A stretch of DNA of 64,000 nt from Amaurobius ferox (taxonomy: Eukaryota > Arthropoda > Arachnida > Araneae > Amaurobiidae). Both the position numbers and the translations under genes were made by a program. This document shows, one piece after another, positions 51,654 through 63,588 of this stretch. The stretch's first letter is position 1. The number at the start of each line of letters is the position of its first letter. Below the pieces are notes generated by a model that had not been told where the DNA came from, ran no database searches, and saw only the letters and a program-made list of their open reading frames with translations. The DNA lies in assembly GCA_951213105.1 (NCBI GenBank), contig OX578140.1, positions 32,145,518 through 32,209,517 on the forward strand, read 5' to 3'.

Positions 51654-52913
51654 CACTCAATAAGTCTCCGGTCTGACACATATATGGCAACACTGTTGTC
51701 AGATCCATATGATTTCTGGATAGTACCGACCTTCAAGCGACACGTGTCGAAATTTCATGACATTCTGACAATTAGTTTGTAGGTTACAGTGGTTTTAGTG
51801 ACCCCAGTTTTGTAATTTTCAAAACAATAGATAAAGAAGAATTTCGTGTGCTGATTAAACATTGTTTTTTGATAGGGAAAAATACTGTTGCAGCCAAACA
51901 GTGGCTTGATAAGCATTATGGAGACTCTGCACCAGGGAAATCAACTATTATTGACTGGTATGCTGAATTTAAACGCGGTCGTACAAACACTTATGATGTT
52001 GAACGCTCTGGTCGCCCAAAACCGGCAGTTGTTCCGGAAAACATAAAAAAAGTCCACAAAATAGTTTTGAAAGACCGTAAAGTGAAGTTGCGTGAGATAG
52101 CTGACACCTTAAAGGTATTATAAGGCAGTGTGTTTACAATTTTACACGAAAATTTGAGCGTGCGTAAGTTGCTTTCGAAGTGGGTGCCGCGTTTGCTCAC
52201 GCCGGACCAAAAACAACAACGCGTCGACGATTCAGAGCGCTGTTTGGAGCTGTTCAAGCTAGATAAGAAGGATTTCTTGCGTCGGTAAGTGACAATGGAT
52301 GAAACATGGATCCATTACTACACACCTGAATCAAAAAGATCGTCAGCTGAGTGGACAGCAGCTGGTGAAAGTCGTCCGAAGCGACCAAAAACCCAAAAGT
52401 CAGCTGGCAAGATTATGGCATACGTATTTTTGTTCATCGACTATCTTGAGAAAGGTAAAACTATCAATAGCGAATATTACATGGCATTATTGGATCGATT
52501 GAGTGTAGAAATCAAGAAAAAACGGCCTCACATGCAAAAGAAAAATGTGCAATTCCACCAAGATAATGCCCCGTGTCACAAGTCGATGAAAACGATGGTT
52601 AAATTATATGAATTACGCTTCGAATTGCTTCCTCACCCACCGTACTCTCCAGATCTGGCCCCCAGCGACTACTGGCTTTTTGCAGACATCAAAAAGATGC
52701 TCCAGGGAAAGAAATTTGGCTCAAATGAAGAAGTTATTGCCGAAACTGAGGCTTATTTTGAGAGCAAAGACAAGTCGTTCTGCAAAACAGGCATCGAAAA
52801 GTTAGAGGAGCGTTGGAATGAATGTATCACTCTTGAAGGACAGTATGTTGATGAATAAAGTCGAATTTCTAAAAAATAAAAATTTCGTAGTTAGACCGTA
52901 TACTTATTGAGTG
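51654..52913 (+). mobile_element. mariner transposon (DD34D), ~1.26 kb
   Basis: Short imperfect inverted ends, CACTCAATAAGTCTCCGGTC on the left (51654-51682) and its counterpart ACCGTATACTTATTGAGTG on the right (52886-52913), enclose a single-frame transposase remnant. Size and TIR length suit a canonical mariner. No TA duplication is preserved outside the ends. Confidence 0.85.
51830..52858 (+). pseudogene. mariner transposase, one frame with two nonsense codons
   Basis: A single frame reads from DKEEFRVLIKHCFLIGKN (first helix-turn-helix) through GRPKPAVVPENIKKVHKIVL, WVPRLLTPDQKQQRVD, MDETWIHYYTPESK (first catalytic Asp), FHQDNAPCHKS (second) and PHPPYSPDLAPSDYWLFADI (third, 34 residues after the second) to GQYVDE and TAA at 52856-52858. 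WVPRLL, YSPDLAPSDY and DD34D spacing are mariner signatures. It is broken only by TAA at 52121 (a Glu position in relatives) and TAA at 52286 (a Tyr position before VTMDETW). No upstream ATG is preserved. Confidence 0.9.
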
Positions 52914-54162
52914 GGCCATGCACATTACCACTCTTTTAATATCAGTCAATTTATTTTATACTAACTATACCCACGCAGAGCGTCTGTGTTCAGTATCTTT
53001 TAATAACTTACTACCCAATCTCTGAAGTGTGAATCTCCATTTTATTTTTTAACACATTAGCATTCCATAGTATTGAGTTCTGTTTGTCTCACAATCATTA
53101 TCAGAATAATGACATAGAGAGCTCAAGCACTCCTAATATCCCCAGACACATACTGATTGATTGTAATACAATTCTCAAAGAAAACATACTATTATGCACT
53201 TATTTAAATTAAATTTACTTCAAATCAAATAATAAATAATTTATATCTCAAAATACGTTACTGATGACAAAATCTTGCTCATAAAATGTTAATAATTAAA
53301 TTCACTATTTCAAAGTCATTATACTTTTAGTAGTAAATATACTCGCCGTTGCTCGGTGTTCGTAGCGTAGCGCGTCCACACAGCAGTTTACCTATTTATT
53401 TATTTTTGTTATAAGCAGACCTATTGATAAAGCATTCTTTAGACAAATCTCGCCGAGGCACATTGTTTCCGGTCCTGAAATCAATGAGTGCCAAATTTTA
53501 TGGCCGTACGATGCTTAGATTGTCCGCTACAAACTGTAACATGCAGATAGACATCTTATTTTATTGTGTATAGCTGATGTACCCGCGCATAGCATCTGAC
53601 CTCTCTGCATCTGTGAAATTTTTAACACTAGAACTTTAAAAATAACAATTAAATTGGCTTTAAATTTTGCATTTCTTCTTTAGCTTATACTCATTTCAAT
53701 ATTTTTTTCTCGTCAAAATCTATCAGGTTAGATCTAGTTCACATATAGACGGTATTGCTTAGAAAATCTTAGACCTGTAAGTGCGGTATAACTATCGATT
53801 GATATTGCGGGCAAACAGGCAAACAAGCAGACAGATTCGTCATTATATTAATATAGACTGTTGAACAATATCCTATAAACAGTAATCAATAATTATTGAA
53901 CAAAAGCCTATACAAAATAATCAATAAGTATTTGAGATATAATTTTTGAAGATTTCAAAACATGGATATAGAGTTTTCCTTTGCTTTAAACAATGCTAAA
54001 CTCATCACCATTCGGCAAACGATAATTAAGTTCTTTTTCCGCACTACCTACAGAAATCCAAATTATTCACACATGACTATAATCTGCTATATAAAATTCA
54101 TTCAGTATAATTTACATTGCATTCGAAATTTGATTGTTTCTACTTTATCTCTTAAAGAGTGT
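52914..54162. repeat. Diverged repeat region with TACTCGCCGTTGCTCGG and CAAACAAGCAGACAGA motifs
   Basis: 52965-53000, 53335-53390 and 53570-53600 each carry a variant of a CTATACCCGCGC/GAGCGTCTG-type start. 53810-53860 carries a CAAACAGGCAAACAAGCAGA end followed by ATTATATTAATATAG. This start and end architecture is a common dispersed-repeat layout, and copies here look nested and old. No gene is supported. Confidence 0.4.
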
Positions 54163-54218
54163 TAAAGACCCAGACCGTCCGACTCATCCGAGGACGTGAG
54201 CAGCTAATTGGACGGCCG
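54163..54218 (-). mobile_element. 56-bp SINE-tail retroinsertion with perfect TSD
   Basis: GACCCAGACCGTCCGACTCA and AGCTAATTGGACGGCCG lie between two identical 14-mers, CTCTTAAAGAGTGT, at 54149-54162 and 54219-54232. The insert closely resembles the 44511 insertion and starts at nearly the same internal point (GGACGGCCG). Confidence 0.85.
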
Positions 54219-54268
54219 CTCTTAAAGAGTGTGCAATATTTTGACATCACCATCTATGAACAACGAAA

Positions 54269-54270
<2 letters not shown>

Positions 54271-54357
<87 letters not shown>
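54271..54357. repeat. CT then AT compound microsatellite
   Basis: (CT)n to ~54291, then (AT)n to ~54357, next to a TIR element. Confidence 0.95.
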
Positions 54358-54359
<2 letters not shown>

Positions 54360-54378
54360 AGGTGACGAAACACTGTAC

Positions 54379-54896
54379 GAGGTGGTAATACACACCAAAC
54401 TAAGCATTTTTCGTCATCATTTGCCGGTTCGGAAATGAAACGTAAAAACGCCTGTGGGCACTTAATGGTGAAACCGATGAGGTGGCGCGAAAACGCAATG
54501 ACTTAGAAGTTATAAAATGACATTTAATAAACAATAATTACAATAATGGCTCAAAAGAACGACCGCTAACCTGAATGTACACCTCACGGCGGCGAGAGAC
54601 GGATTGAAGAACTCTCTCGAACGGACTAGGTATATCGCTCCCTTCGGCAGCAGAGCTCGCCAATATTCCGGCGACGAATTCCTCTTCAGATTCAAGGGGG
54701 TGTCATAGACGAGATTCCTGACATATCTCCACAAAAAGAAGTCAAGACACGGCAGATCAAGCGATCGTGTGGGTCAAGCTATAGGACCACCTCCCCCAAT
54801 CCAGCTCCATGTAACGCCTTTACGTTTCATTTCCAACCCGGTAGACTATGACGAGAAATTCTTGGTTTATTGGGTACTACCACCTCATAAAGTTTG
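54379..54896 (-). mobile_element. Internally deleted Tc1/mariner-type element
   Basis: Inverted ends 54379-54452 and 54814-54896 share GAGGTGGTARTAC at the outside and GAAATGAAACGTAAA at the inside. Only the C-terminal end of a transposase remains between them. Confidence 0.65.
54538..54790 (-). pseudogene. Transposase C-terminal fragment
   Basis: The minus strand reads TRSLDLPCLDFFLWRYVRNL and VYDTP, then after a one-base frameshift ESEEEFVAGILASSAAEG, RVLQSVSRRREVYIQVSGRS and FEPLL, ending at TAA (54538-54540). The DLPCLDFFLWRYVRN segment corresponds to the PDLTPCDFFLWG region holding the third catalytic Asp in mariner-like transposases. Everything before it is missing. Confidence 0.7.
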
Positions 54897-55047
54897 GCCC
54901 ATCTTTTTTCAATCACATTATATATATGCAGAGTGTACTATAATTTCGCAGAGAATGCAAATAAAGCATGAAAGCATCTTTAAAATCAATGTCATGACCT
55001 ACACTTTTTGCTAATAAACCAAATACAGTTTGAAGCATCGTAAAAAA

Positions 55048-55245
55048 ACACTGCTGTTTCTTTCAATCATCTGAAATGCTCACGGGATGAACTTTACCTT
55101 TCGCGGGCTCAGTTGCTATGACAACCTTCCGGTAAATAAGATGGACTAGGAATTGGTAATTTTGCCCTTTTAGCTGCCTCTCCTGTTTTCTTAAAACCTG
55201 CGTCAAACATCCGGATCCGAGGAGGGTACTTTTGATTTAAATATT
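55048..55245 (-). repeat. Family E dispersed repeat, copy E2
   Basis: Second copy of the 49098 repeat. The minus-strand frame again gives QLKGQNYQFLVHLI, IATEPAKGKVHPVSISDD and a stop. Confidence 0.55.
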
Positions 55246-55519
55246 CATGATGAACGTTCGTATTTTCCGGACGATTACAAAATGCCCCAATAAATTCAAG
55301 AGATTACCTTTGCCTAAATCTTCCGAGTCATTTTATACTACTTTGCATATTATATAGCTCGCATGAATTTTAATATCAGAATGTCTTTTTAAGCTCCAGT
55401 TCTTGTAAAAGATAGGGAATCGGCGGAGCCAGATTCGGCCCACAAAGTCTGCATTTGTTGTCCTCCAGCAGAGTTAGTTTGAAATAGAATATAATACATT
55501 GAAAATTAATAGAACCATC
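55246..55519. other. Spacer
   Basis: No gene recognised. Confidence 0.4.
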
Positions 55520-55521
55520 TA

Positions 55522-57085
55522 CAGGGTGTCCCAAAAATGACCGGCTTATTTGAAAAATAAATAATAACTAAACCGGCAGCGATAAAAATGCACCATTTGC
55601 TGTAATGTGTTTAGGACAACAGTGCATTTTCAGTCAGGCAGACTTTCGAAATTAGCTACAAACTTCGGCAATAGATGGCACTGCAGTCGGGAAAAATTAA
55701 AATACAATATTTCCCACATATCCACCATGCGCAGCAAAAACATGGCGTAGTCGCAGAACAAAATTATCAGACACCCGTGCAAACGTCTCAGCCGGAGTGG
55801 CTTCACATGCAGCAGAGATTACTGTTCCAGTTCTGCAGTCGTTTGTGGATTGTGGAGGTACACCTGGTCTTTCAAGTGTCCTCACAGAATGAAGTAACAG
55901 GGGGTCAAATCTGGTGAATAGGGAGCCCAATCCATGCCGCTTTCCATATGTATACAATAGTCCAAAGCAATCACACGATTATCGAAATGTTCGTGGAGGA
56001 AATTAAACACTTCAGCCGTTCGACGTGGCCGGGCACCGTCTTGCATGAACCACGAGGTGTTCTTAGAGCCCTCCAAGGCATTATGCACCGCCACAAATTC
56101 ACTCAGAATGTCCAGATAGAGTGCTGCAGCAATCGTTTGGAATCGGAACAATGGGCCAATGAGTCTATTGGAAGAAATGGTGGCCCAAACAATTACTTTT
56201 GCCGGATGCAGGGACGATGGGACGGCAACATGAGGATTTTCTGCTCCCCATATGCACCAGTTGTGTTCATTGACGAATCCATCGAGGTAAAAGTAAGCTT
56301 CGTCGTTAAACCAAATGCTTCCCACATGGATATCGCCGACATCAAGCTTTTGCAGCATGTCGTTCGCGAAAGTCTCTCGTGCATTCATGGCGGCAGCACT
56401 GAGGGGTTGCATAGTCCGACCGAATATTGTATGGAATGAAGTGTAAGGTGTGGCGCATGAGACGATGCGTGGACATTCACCGTATTTCTGCCTGAACTGC
56501 AACACGGCGATCGAAAACCCGGGGGGCGCTGTTGGACAAGCTGAACATTCGCCTTTGTGACTGTCGAACGCGGTCGCCTTACCTTTCCAGCCCGGTCATC
56601 CTTCACGTTCCCAGTCCGTTGAAATTTTTCAAACCGAGCCTTTATTGTACCCTATAATACATAGCAATGTCTGCTGTGTACATGATACTTCCTTCCTTTG
56701 GTCACATTGAACTTCCTCCGAAAACTTCTTATTTCAACAAACTGTGATTCAGGCGGTGGAATTCCAACACAAGAAATATTCGCTGTTCCAAGGAATAAAC
56801 AATTTTTTCACAGCAAACTTGCAATCTGTGATCAGCACACGCTAACAGCAGAAAGACGACTTAGAGAATGGCGATCTCACGGACTGGTTTTCCCACATAT
56901 CTCGCAAATCGTCTGCACCACCATCTGTTGCCGAACTTTGTAACTAATTTCGAAAGTCTGAAGGGACAACAGACTGAAAATGTACTGTTGTCCCAAGAAC
57001 ATTGCAGCAAACGGTGCATTTCTATCGCTGCCCGCTTAATTTTTATTTATTTTTCAAATAGACTGGTCATTTTTGGGACACCCTC
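55522..57085 (-). mobile_element. mariner-like transposon with ~155-bp TIRs
   Basis: Left end CAGGGTGTCCCAAAAATGAC and right end its inverted copy, with TIRs 55522-55678 and ~56927-57085. TA lies at 55520-55521 and at 57086-57087. The 1564-bp body carries a minus-strand transposase remnant. The outermost right base differs (C for G). Confidence 0.85.
55697..56760 (-). pseudogene. mariner-like transposase pseudogene with mutated catalytic Asp
   Basis: On the minus strand FRRKFNVTKG, ARFEKFQRTGNVKDDRAGKV and RRPRSTVTKANVQLVQQRPP form the DNA-binding part. After a shift, QFRQKYGECPRIVSCATPYT leads to the first catalytic Asp (WFNDEAYFYLDGFVN), WGAENPH and the second Asp (WFMQDGARPRRTAEV). The third position is Tyr in SPDLTPCYFIL, where relatives have Asp, with 47 residues between. 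TGA replaces the following Trp, and a frameshift near 55810 restores CEATPAETFARVSDNF and LRLRHVFAAHGGYVGNIVF. The missing Asp alone would abolish cutting. Confidence 0.8.
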
Positions 57086-57087
57086 TA

Positions 57088-57489
57088 TTTACCCTTTCCT
57101 ATAATACATGGCAATGTCTGCTGTGTATATGATAATGTCTGCGGCGTAATTTGTAATTTAAGACTCTTAAAATATGTAAAAGGGTTCTGCCTCTAAAATT
57201 TTCATTTTAAATAATTATATTAAACATATTAAAAACTTATTTTACTTTTGGGGCCTAAATGTGGAAGCAACCAAAATTTTAGACCACTCCAACTTTAGTT
57301 GGAAAAAACCTTCGACCAGAGATATAGGTAGACTGCGCATTGCTATTCAGAAGAGATTGAAAAAATGACCACTGCATGTATCACGTGACTTAGGGTCGAA
57401 GACTCGCAGACTTGGCGACTTATTGTCGCGCTTGGCGCTATAAAATAATTTTTTGTACTGGAGTAAAACAGTGCTGAATACGTTTGATG
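57088..57489. other. AT-rich spacer
   Basis: No gene. ATACATGGCAATGTCTGCTGTGTATATGATAATG near 57103 repeats a segment inside the 55522 element (~56657-56690). Confidence 0.35.
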
Positions 57490-58020
57490 TATTTCAACTA
57501 TTGTTTAGGTCCTAACTAATCAAGTTCCATTAATCACACTATCATGAAATTTGGCATGTCGTTATCTTTTGTGATATATTTTAATTTTCTAATTAGAAGG
57601 TCCAAATTTAGTATTTCGTTGTCTTTTACGGTATATATTGATTTCTTGTATTTTGAGCCTTATCGGGCTAGCCCACCCTGGGCCCGCCATAGATATATAC
57701 TCATTATGCGGGAATAACTCGAGATCCGGTGTATCTAGAAAGATCATATCATATTTGGCATGATTATCTTTCATGGTATATTTTAATTCATTGGATTTTG
57801 AACCTTACCATCCGACCCCGTACAGGAACTGTTAAGAGTAATACACTAAAAAATAATTTAATGTTATTCTAAGGAAAAACTCGGGAACCGGAGCAAACAT
57901 TTTGTATGGTGTTGTCCTTCATATATTTAAGTTACATACAACTAATAAAAGGGTGTATTTGAAAAGAAATACGTTTTTTGTTTGTTTTTACTGGTTTTCA
58001 ATTCAATTAATAAAAGCATC
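57490..58020 (+). repeat. Family D dispersed repeat, second copy
   Basis: AATCAAGTTCCATTAATCAC, TGGGCCCGCCATAGATATAT, GAGATCCGGTGTATCTAGAA and TTTAAGTTACATACAACTAA follow the same order as 42040-43330 but without the tandem expansions. Confidence 0.65.
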
Positions 58021-58060
58021 AGTGAAATTGTCCTTAATTTCGAAAAAAACATTAATTATA

Positions 58061-60260
58061 TTATTTAAGGTTGTTGATGTTTAATATTAATGCATCAACA
58101 TTTTAATAATGAATAAAAAACCTGTACAAACTTTGCGATTTTAAAAGTATACATTTACAGAGCTACCATACCATTTAGTATTATAAAAGTGCCACTAAAA
58201 TTATTCTTTTACTCCAGTAAACGTGTATTTTTAACAAAATACTTTTTTTTTAGTTTTTGTATAAACGAAGTGCAAAATTGCCTCAATACCAATTTTCAAA
58301 TTTAGAAATATAGCTGAGCAATATACAATTCTATATAACTATTCAAAATCTTAAATATTGTTCCCAAATTATGCAACAGCTACTTTATATTCCTTGACCC
58401 CCCCCCCCCCCCTTCACACACACACACACACACAAAAATGTTTTTAAAGATATTTGGACACAGTGTTATTATAATAAATCAAAATGCTGCTTGCAAGACA
58501 TTAACTTGCAACTTCTTAATAAAATAGCTTTATTAGTTCATAACACCCTGTCAAATGCAGAGAAGGGGTTGGGCAGGAATATACATTTTAAAATATTTTT
58601 CAGTTCTGAAATTCTTATTGCTCATTTTTTCCAAATATGTGGATGGAAAAGACCCATTTTATATCAGAACAACGAGGTATATCAATACATAATTCACCAC
58701 TGGTTTATATAGTGTATATAAAATTAAACAGGATAAAATAAACCAAGAAATCACTAATTATTTAAGGTTGTTGATGTTTAATATTAATGCATCGACATTT
58801 TAATAATGAATAAAAAACCTCTATAAACTTTGAGATTTTAAAAGTATACATTTACAGAGCTACCATACCATTTAGTATTATAAAAGTGCCACTAAAATTA
58901 TTCCTTAACTTCAGTAAACGTGTATTTTTAACAAAATACTTTTTTTTAATTGCCTCAATGCCAATTTTCAAATTTAGAAATATAGCTGAGCAATATACAA
59001 TTCTATATAACTATTCAAAATCTTGAATATTGTTCCCAAATTATGCAACAGCTACTTTATATTCCTTGACACCCCCCCCCCCCCTTCACACACACACACA
59101 CACAAAAAAAAATGTTTTTAAAGATATTTGGACAGTGTTATTATAATAAATCAAAATGCTGCTTGCAAGACATTAACTTGCAACTTCTTAATAAAATAGC
59201 TTTATTAGTTCATAACACCCTGTCAAATGCAGAGAAGAGGTTGGGCAGAAATATACATTTTAAAATATTTTTCAGTTCTGAAATTCTTATTGCTCATTTT
59301 TTCCAAATATGTGGATGGAAAAGACCCATTTTATATCAGAAGAACGAGGTATATCAATACATAATTCACCACTGGTTTATATAGTGTATATAAAATTAAA
59401 CGGGATAAAATAAACCAAGAAATCACTAATTATTTAAGGTTGTTGATGTTTAATATTAATGCATCAACATTTTAATAATGAATAAAAACCTCTATAAACT
59501 TTGAGATTTTAAAAGTATACATTTACAGAGCTACCATACCATTTAGTATTATAAAAGTGCCACTAAAATTATTCCTTAACTTCAGTAAACGTGTATTTTT
59601 AACAAAATACTTTTTTTTTAGATTTTGTATAAACGAAGTGCAAAATTGCCTCAATGCCAATTTTCAAATTTAGAAATATAGCTGAGCAATATACAATTCT
59701 ATATAACTATTCAAAATCTTGAATATTATTCCCAAATTATGCAATAGCTACTTTATATTCCTTGACCCCCCCCCCCCATTCAGTCATTAGAAAATATACA
59801 TTCAGTCATTAGAATTACCATACCTTTTAGTGTTTTAAAAGTGCCGCTAAAATTATTTTCTTACTTTAGTAAAACTTTATTTTTAATAAAACACTTTTAT
59901 TTTTGTACAAACTGAAGTGCAAAATTGGCATTGAGACAATGCCAATTTTCAACTTTAGTAATATAGCTGAGCATTATACAATTGTAACTATTCAAAATCT
60001 TGTATATTATTCCCAGATTATGCAACAGTTACTTTATATTCCTTGACACCCCCCCCCCCCCAAAAAAAAAAGAAAAAAAAATGCTTTTAAAAATATCTGG
60101 ACACAATGTTATTATAATAAATCAAAATGCTGCTTGAAAGGCATTAACTTGCAAAAGTTAATGACTTTAACTTTCTAATAAAATGGCTTTATTAATTCAT
60201 ATTTATCAATAGAACAACACACTGTTAACTGCTGGGAAGGAGTGGGGAATGAATAAACAT
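58061..60260. repeat. ~690-bp tandem repeat, about 3.5 copies, with poly-C runs
   Basis: Units start TTATTTAAGGTTGTTGATGT at 58061, 58758 and 59430 (periods 697 and 672). Unit 3 is cut at ~59795, and a diverged fourth unit follows to ~60260. Each has a C homopolymer after TATTCCTTGA: 15 at 58398, 13 at 59072, 12 at 59766 and 13 at 60049. Units 1 and 2 also carry CA runs. The duplicated 70-90-codon frames (58491-58712, 59112-59384) lie within the repeat and show no known domain. Confidence 0.9.
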
Positions 60261-62554
60261 TTTAAACACAATTTTGAAACATTTTCACACTCAATTCCTC
60301 ACTGATCAAAAATATTATTACTTTGACATAATTAAAAGGATCAAAGAACGAAGTTTCAAAGAGCTAAATAGAATGTATAGGACAATAATTTCTCTATATT
60401 TAAAATTATTTTTAATTTCTTAAATATGTGTTATGAAATTTCTTATATTTATGTTGTTGCATCCCAAAATTTAATATTTTCACAATTTCAATTTTTAACA
60501 TAATGGAATGATATCTTCGCATTCTAATTTAAAAAAAAAGTATTACTTTGAATCTTTTATGAATTTACGGGGCGACTCATTATATATGTTTTTTTTTAAT
60601 TATTTAAAATATCATTCTTTGCTTTACATATTCATCAGACAGTGAGACACAGTTTAGATTTCTTCATTTTTAAGATATGGAAAAAAGCCAGAGTTGAAAA
60701 CAAAAATCAGTTTTGTTCCCAAGTTTCTGTGAAAAACATCCTCATCCCCCCACCGACTGTTTAAAAAATTCCAGCCTTTATAGAACACTAGGCATAACAA
60801 ATAATTGTTTAAAATGACTAAACGTTATTTTTTTTTTCATTTAGCCTATTTTGATGCAATTTAGCATATTTTGCACATATAGCACAATTTAGCATATTTT
60901 AATGCTTAAAACTGTTCTCTTTTCAGTTGTGTTTCCCACATCTTTCTTCATCTTTGGGAAAACTAATAAAAATAATAGAAATTAGCTAATATTTTAATAA
61001 AAGTTTTAAATGCACAAAAACTGAATTGAAAAATATTTTTGTATATTTTATTGCACTTATCATAGATAAATATTAGAAATTTTATATGGTTACTTTATAC
61101 ATTTCATAATCACAAAAAGTTTTCAAATCGCATTTTAATTACTCAATTTCATTTGATACAGTACATATACAGTTAAGGACTTTTTTGAAATGTTTAACGA
61201 GTATTTTTTAATGTACATAAAAAGACAGTTAATACTAAAGGAAAGTGTAAAAAGTAATTGTTTCTGCTACAATTCTCAAGAAAAATTATATTTACGGCCA
61301 TACACTGTATTTACTTTTATAAGCCTGGAAAATATATACTCAGCAAAAAATATCAATTTTAAATGTGTACTTACTGATATTTATATAAATTTCTTGGGAG
61401 TTATTAATCATTTCATAGCATTATATGGCATGAAAACATTGTCAGGAGAAAAGAGTACATATGAAAATGTAAACAATCCAAGTTGGCGTAAAAAAAATGT
61501 CGTCAAGAGAGGAAACTAGGCGTATTAAAAGTTTCACTTTTATTTTATTTTTCTCTTCTAATTTTAAGCATTTATAGAGGTACAGTTTATGAAAGTACAC
61601 AAACATATATAAAATATTTCATTTTAAAAATAATTACAAGGCTATACATTATTTACAAAGCCAGTAAATCAACTTTTATTATAGGAAGGCATGGTCGTGC
61701 ATGCCAATTAACGGTTTATTTTATATAAAATATCTTTTAAAATGAATGGAAACGACTTACCTGTGAAACGTAGTGCCTCCACTTTTGATAAATTTTGACG
61801 TACATCCATATGCATTGTAGGATATTATCATATTTTGCTTAAATGTAAAAGCAAACGTGCGATGTGCATTCTCGCTTTCGGAAACGTAATGCAATTGCAA
61901 TGGAAGGAAAGATGCCCAAGAAAATATGCTCGTAGGGGAGTGCCTAAGTCATGTGACTTAGTTCAGTGGTCACGGAAAGGTTGCCATAAGTCTCTCTACC
62001 TGTATTTCAGCTCGATGGAAAAAATTCAAATTTTGTCCCCCAACGATAAAAGCCCTCAAAAAATTCTTCTAATTTTGGTCCTCAAGAATAAAACCATTTT
62101 TTAAAATGCTTTTATTTTGGGAATTATTTTCATAACTAAATAGATTGAAATTGTTGGTATTTTTTCTTTTTACTCTTCTGCCTTTTGCAGTTCCACTAGT
62201 TTTATTTCATTTTTTTGTTAGGCATAGGTAATTGAAAGAAAAATACTTTCATATGCACTTAAATAGTTTGAAGAAATATTCACTGCTTCAGCTTATATTA
62301 AAAAATCGTTACCATTTACACCTTGTGCAGTATTCCACATTCTGCAGTAAAGGCAGTTGGGCTCGTCCTGGCTCTCTCAATGGTCCTCAAAATATTGTTA
62401 TTTTTCTTTAATTTTGCCTCACCGCCATTTTGAATTACTTGAAGTCTACAAACGTAAATCAAAATTTAATTTACATTACCAATTCGGGGTCATTTCAAAT
62501 AAGTATGCATATTATGTTGTGCAATTAAACTTCATTTAATGCATTTGACAAAAA
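60261..62554. other. AT-rich DNA, unidentified frames only
   Basis: No gene supported. 60840-60905 repeats the TTTAGCATATTTTGCA motif. The 109-codon frame at 61190-61519 and the 89-codon frame at 61835-62104 have no recognisable domain and no second line of evidence. Confidence 0.35.
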
Positions 62555-62615
62555 AATAAGAGTATGTAGAGAAAGAGGGGATCTGTAGCGAAAGTTTTGT
62601 ACTGTCCACATCATA
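62555..62615 (+). repeat. Family D-type 3' end
   Basis: AAATAAGAGTATGTAGAGAA, then TTTTGTACTGTCCACATCAT and a T-rich end. Confidence 0.45.
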
Positions 62616-63588
62616 TTTTTTCTTTAAAAATCAATTCGTTAAAAAATACAAAAATAAAATAAAGGTATGGTAATACGTCTTGTAAAACTTTACCTAAAGA
62701 TTTTTAACCATAGACTCAAAACTCTATAGATTGGAAATATATGAAAGAATAAGCTGGGAATAAAAATATATTACAAAGGATGCATGTTTGTATGCGCGAA
62801 ATTTTGTCCTAACAATGTACGTAAAAGCATAAATCAACTTAGGTCTATCAAATCAAGGAATTATATTAAACACACCAATCCCAACTGAGATTCGAACTGG
62901 TCAGAAGACGCTCTATTCATTAAGTTACAAAGACGAAAATCTTATCTCTTATAGTGCACGTGGATCCTACATTATCTTCCCTCGTATTTCAGATCCAAAT
63001 AAAACTTTCCATCTAAACAACACCCCAATTCTCTTATTTTATTATGCAAACTGAAATCCTATCCGCCACATTCTTGCCTCCCTTTAGTAAAGAGCAGCAT
63101 CGTGTCCTCCTCATTCTCTGTTTTTAATACAAACTAATATCCTGTGTTTCGTTAGACATCAGAGATCAAAGAACGCAGGTTCAATTTTTCTCTTTAGATT
63201 ATGCTTCCCAGATTATATATATTTTATGGGAAATAAAATACATTAAAATATTTAAGAGTTTTTAACTCATCAGAACTGCAATAAATTAATAGAAAGGCTA
63301 ATAAAATATAATGCCACTTTTAATTATGCATAAATTTATATCCATCTCACATTTACTATTTTCATATATATTCACATCGCATTTACTTTTGTTTAATACG
63401 CATTTACTTTTATTCACCTCCATTACTATTTCCAAACTGCCTTTTGCAAAACCAGGCAGTAATGTCGAACGTACCAAGCCACAGCTGTTTTTAATCTCTG
63501 TGTAATAATTCTTAGTTGTACCAAAAATATCAGTATCTATTGCATGCCAATCATAAATCGCTTTCATAAAAACTACTATCCGGCTCGA
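62616..63588. other. AT-rich DNA, no gene
   Basis: Only a tRNA-like relic at ~62885-62945 stands out. A 97-codon minus-strand frame at 63298-63591 is rich in KSKC/N-type repeats and has no known domain. Confidence 0.35.
62885..62945 (-). pseudogene. tRNA-like / SINE-head relic
   Basis: The minus strand reads AACTTAATGAATAGAGCGTC, then TTCTGACCAGTTCGAATCTC. The AGTTCGAATCT element resembles a pol III B box at the T-arm position, with an A-box-like segment before it. I cannot fold an acceptor stem, so this is not called a functional tRNA. Confidence 0.35.

Noticed and set aside
61190..61519. 109-codon frame as a gene
   Set aside because: AT-rich codons, no domain and no conservation evidence within the window.
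62885..62945. Functional tRNA gene on the minus strand
   Set aside because: A B-box-like motif is present, but I could not form an acceptor or anticodon stem.
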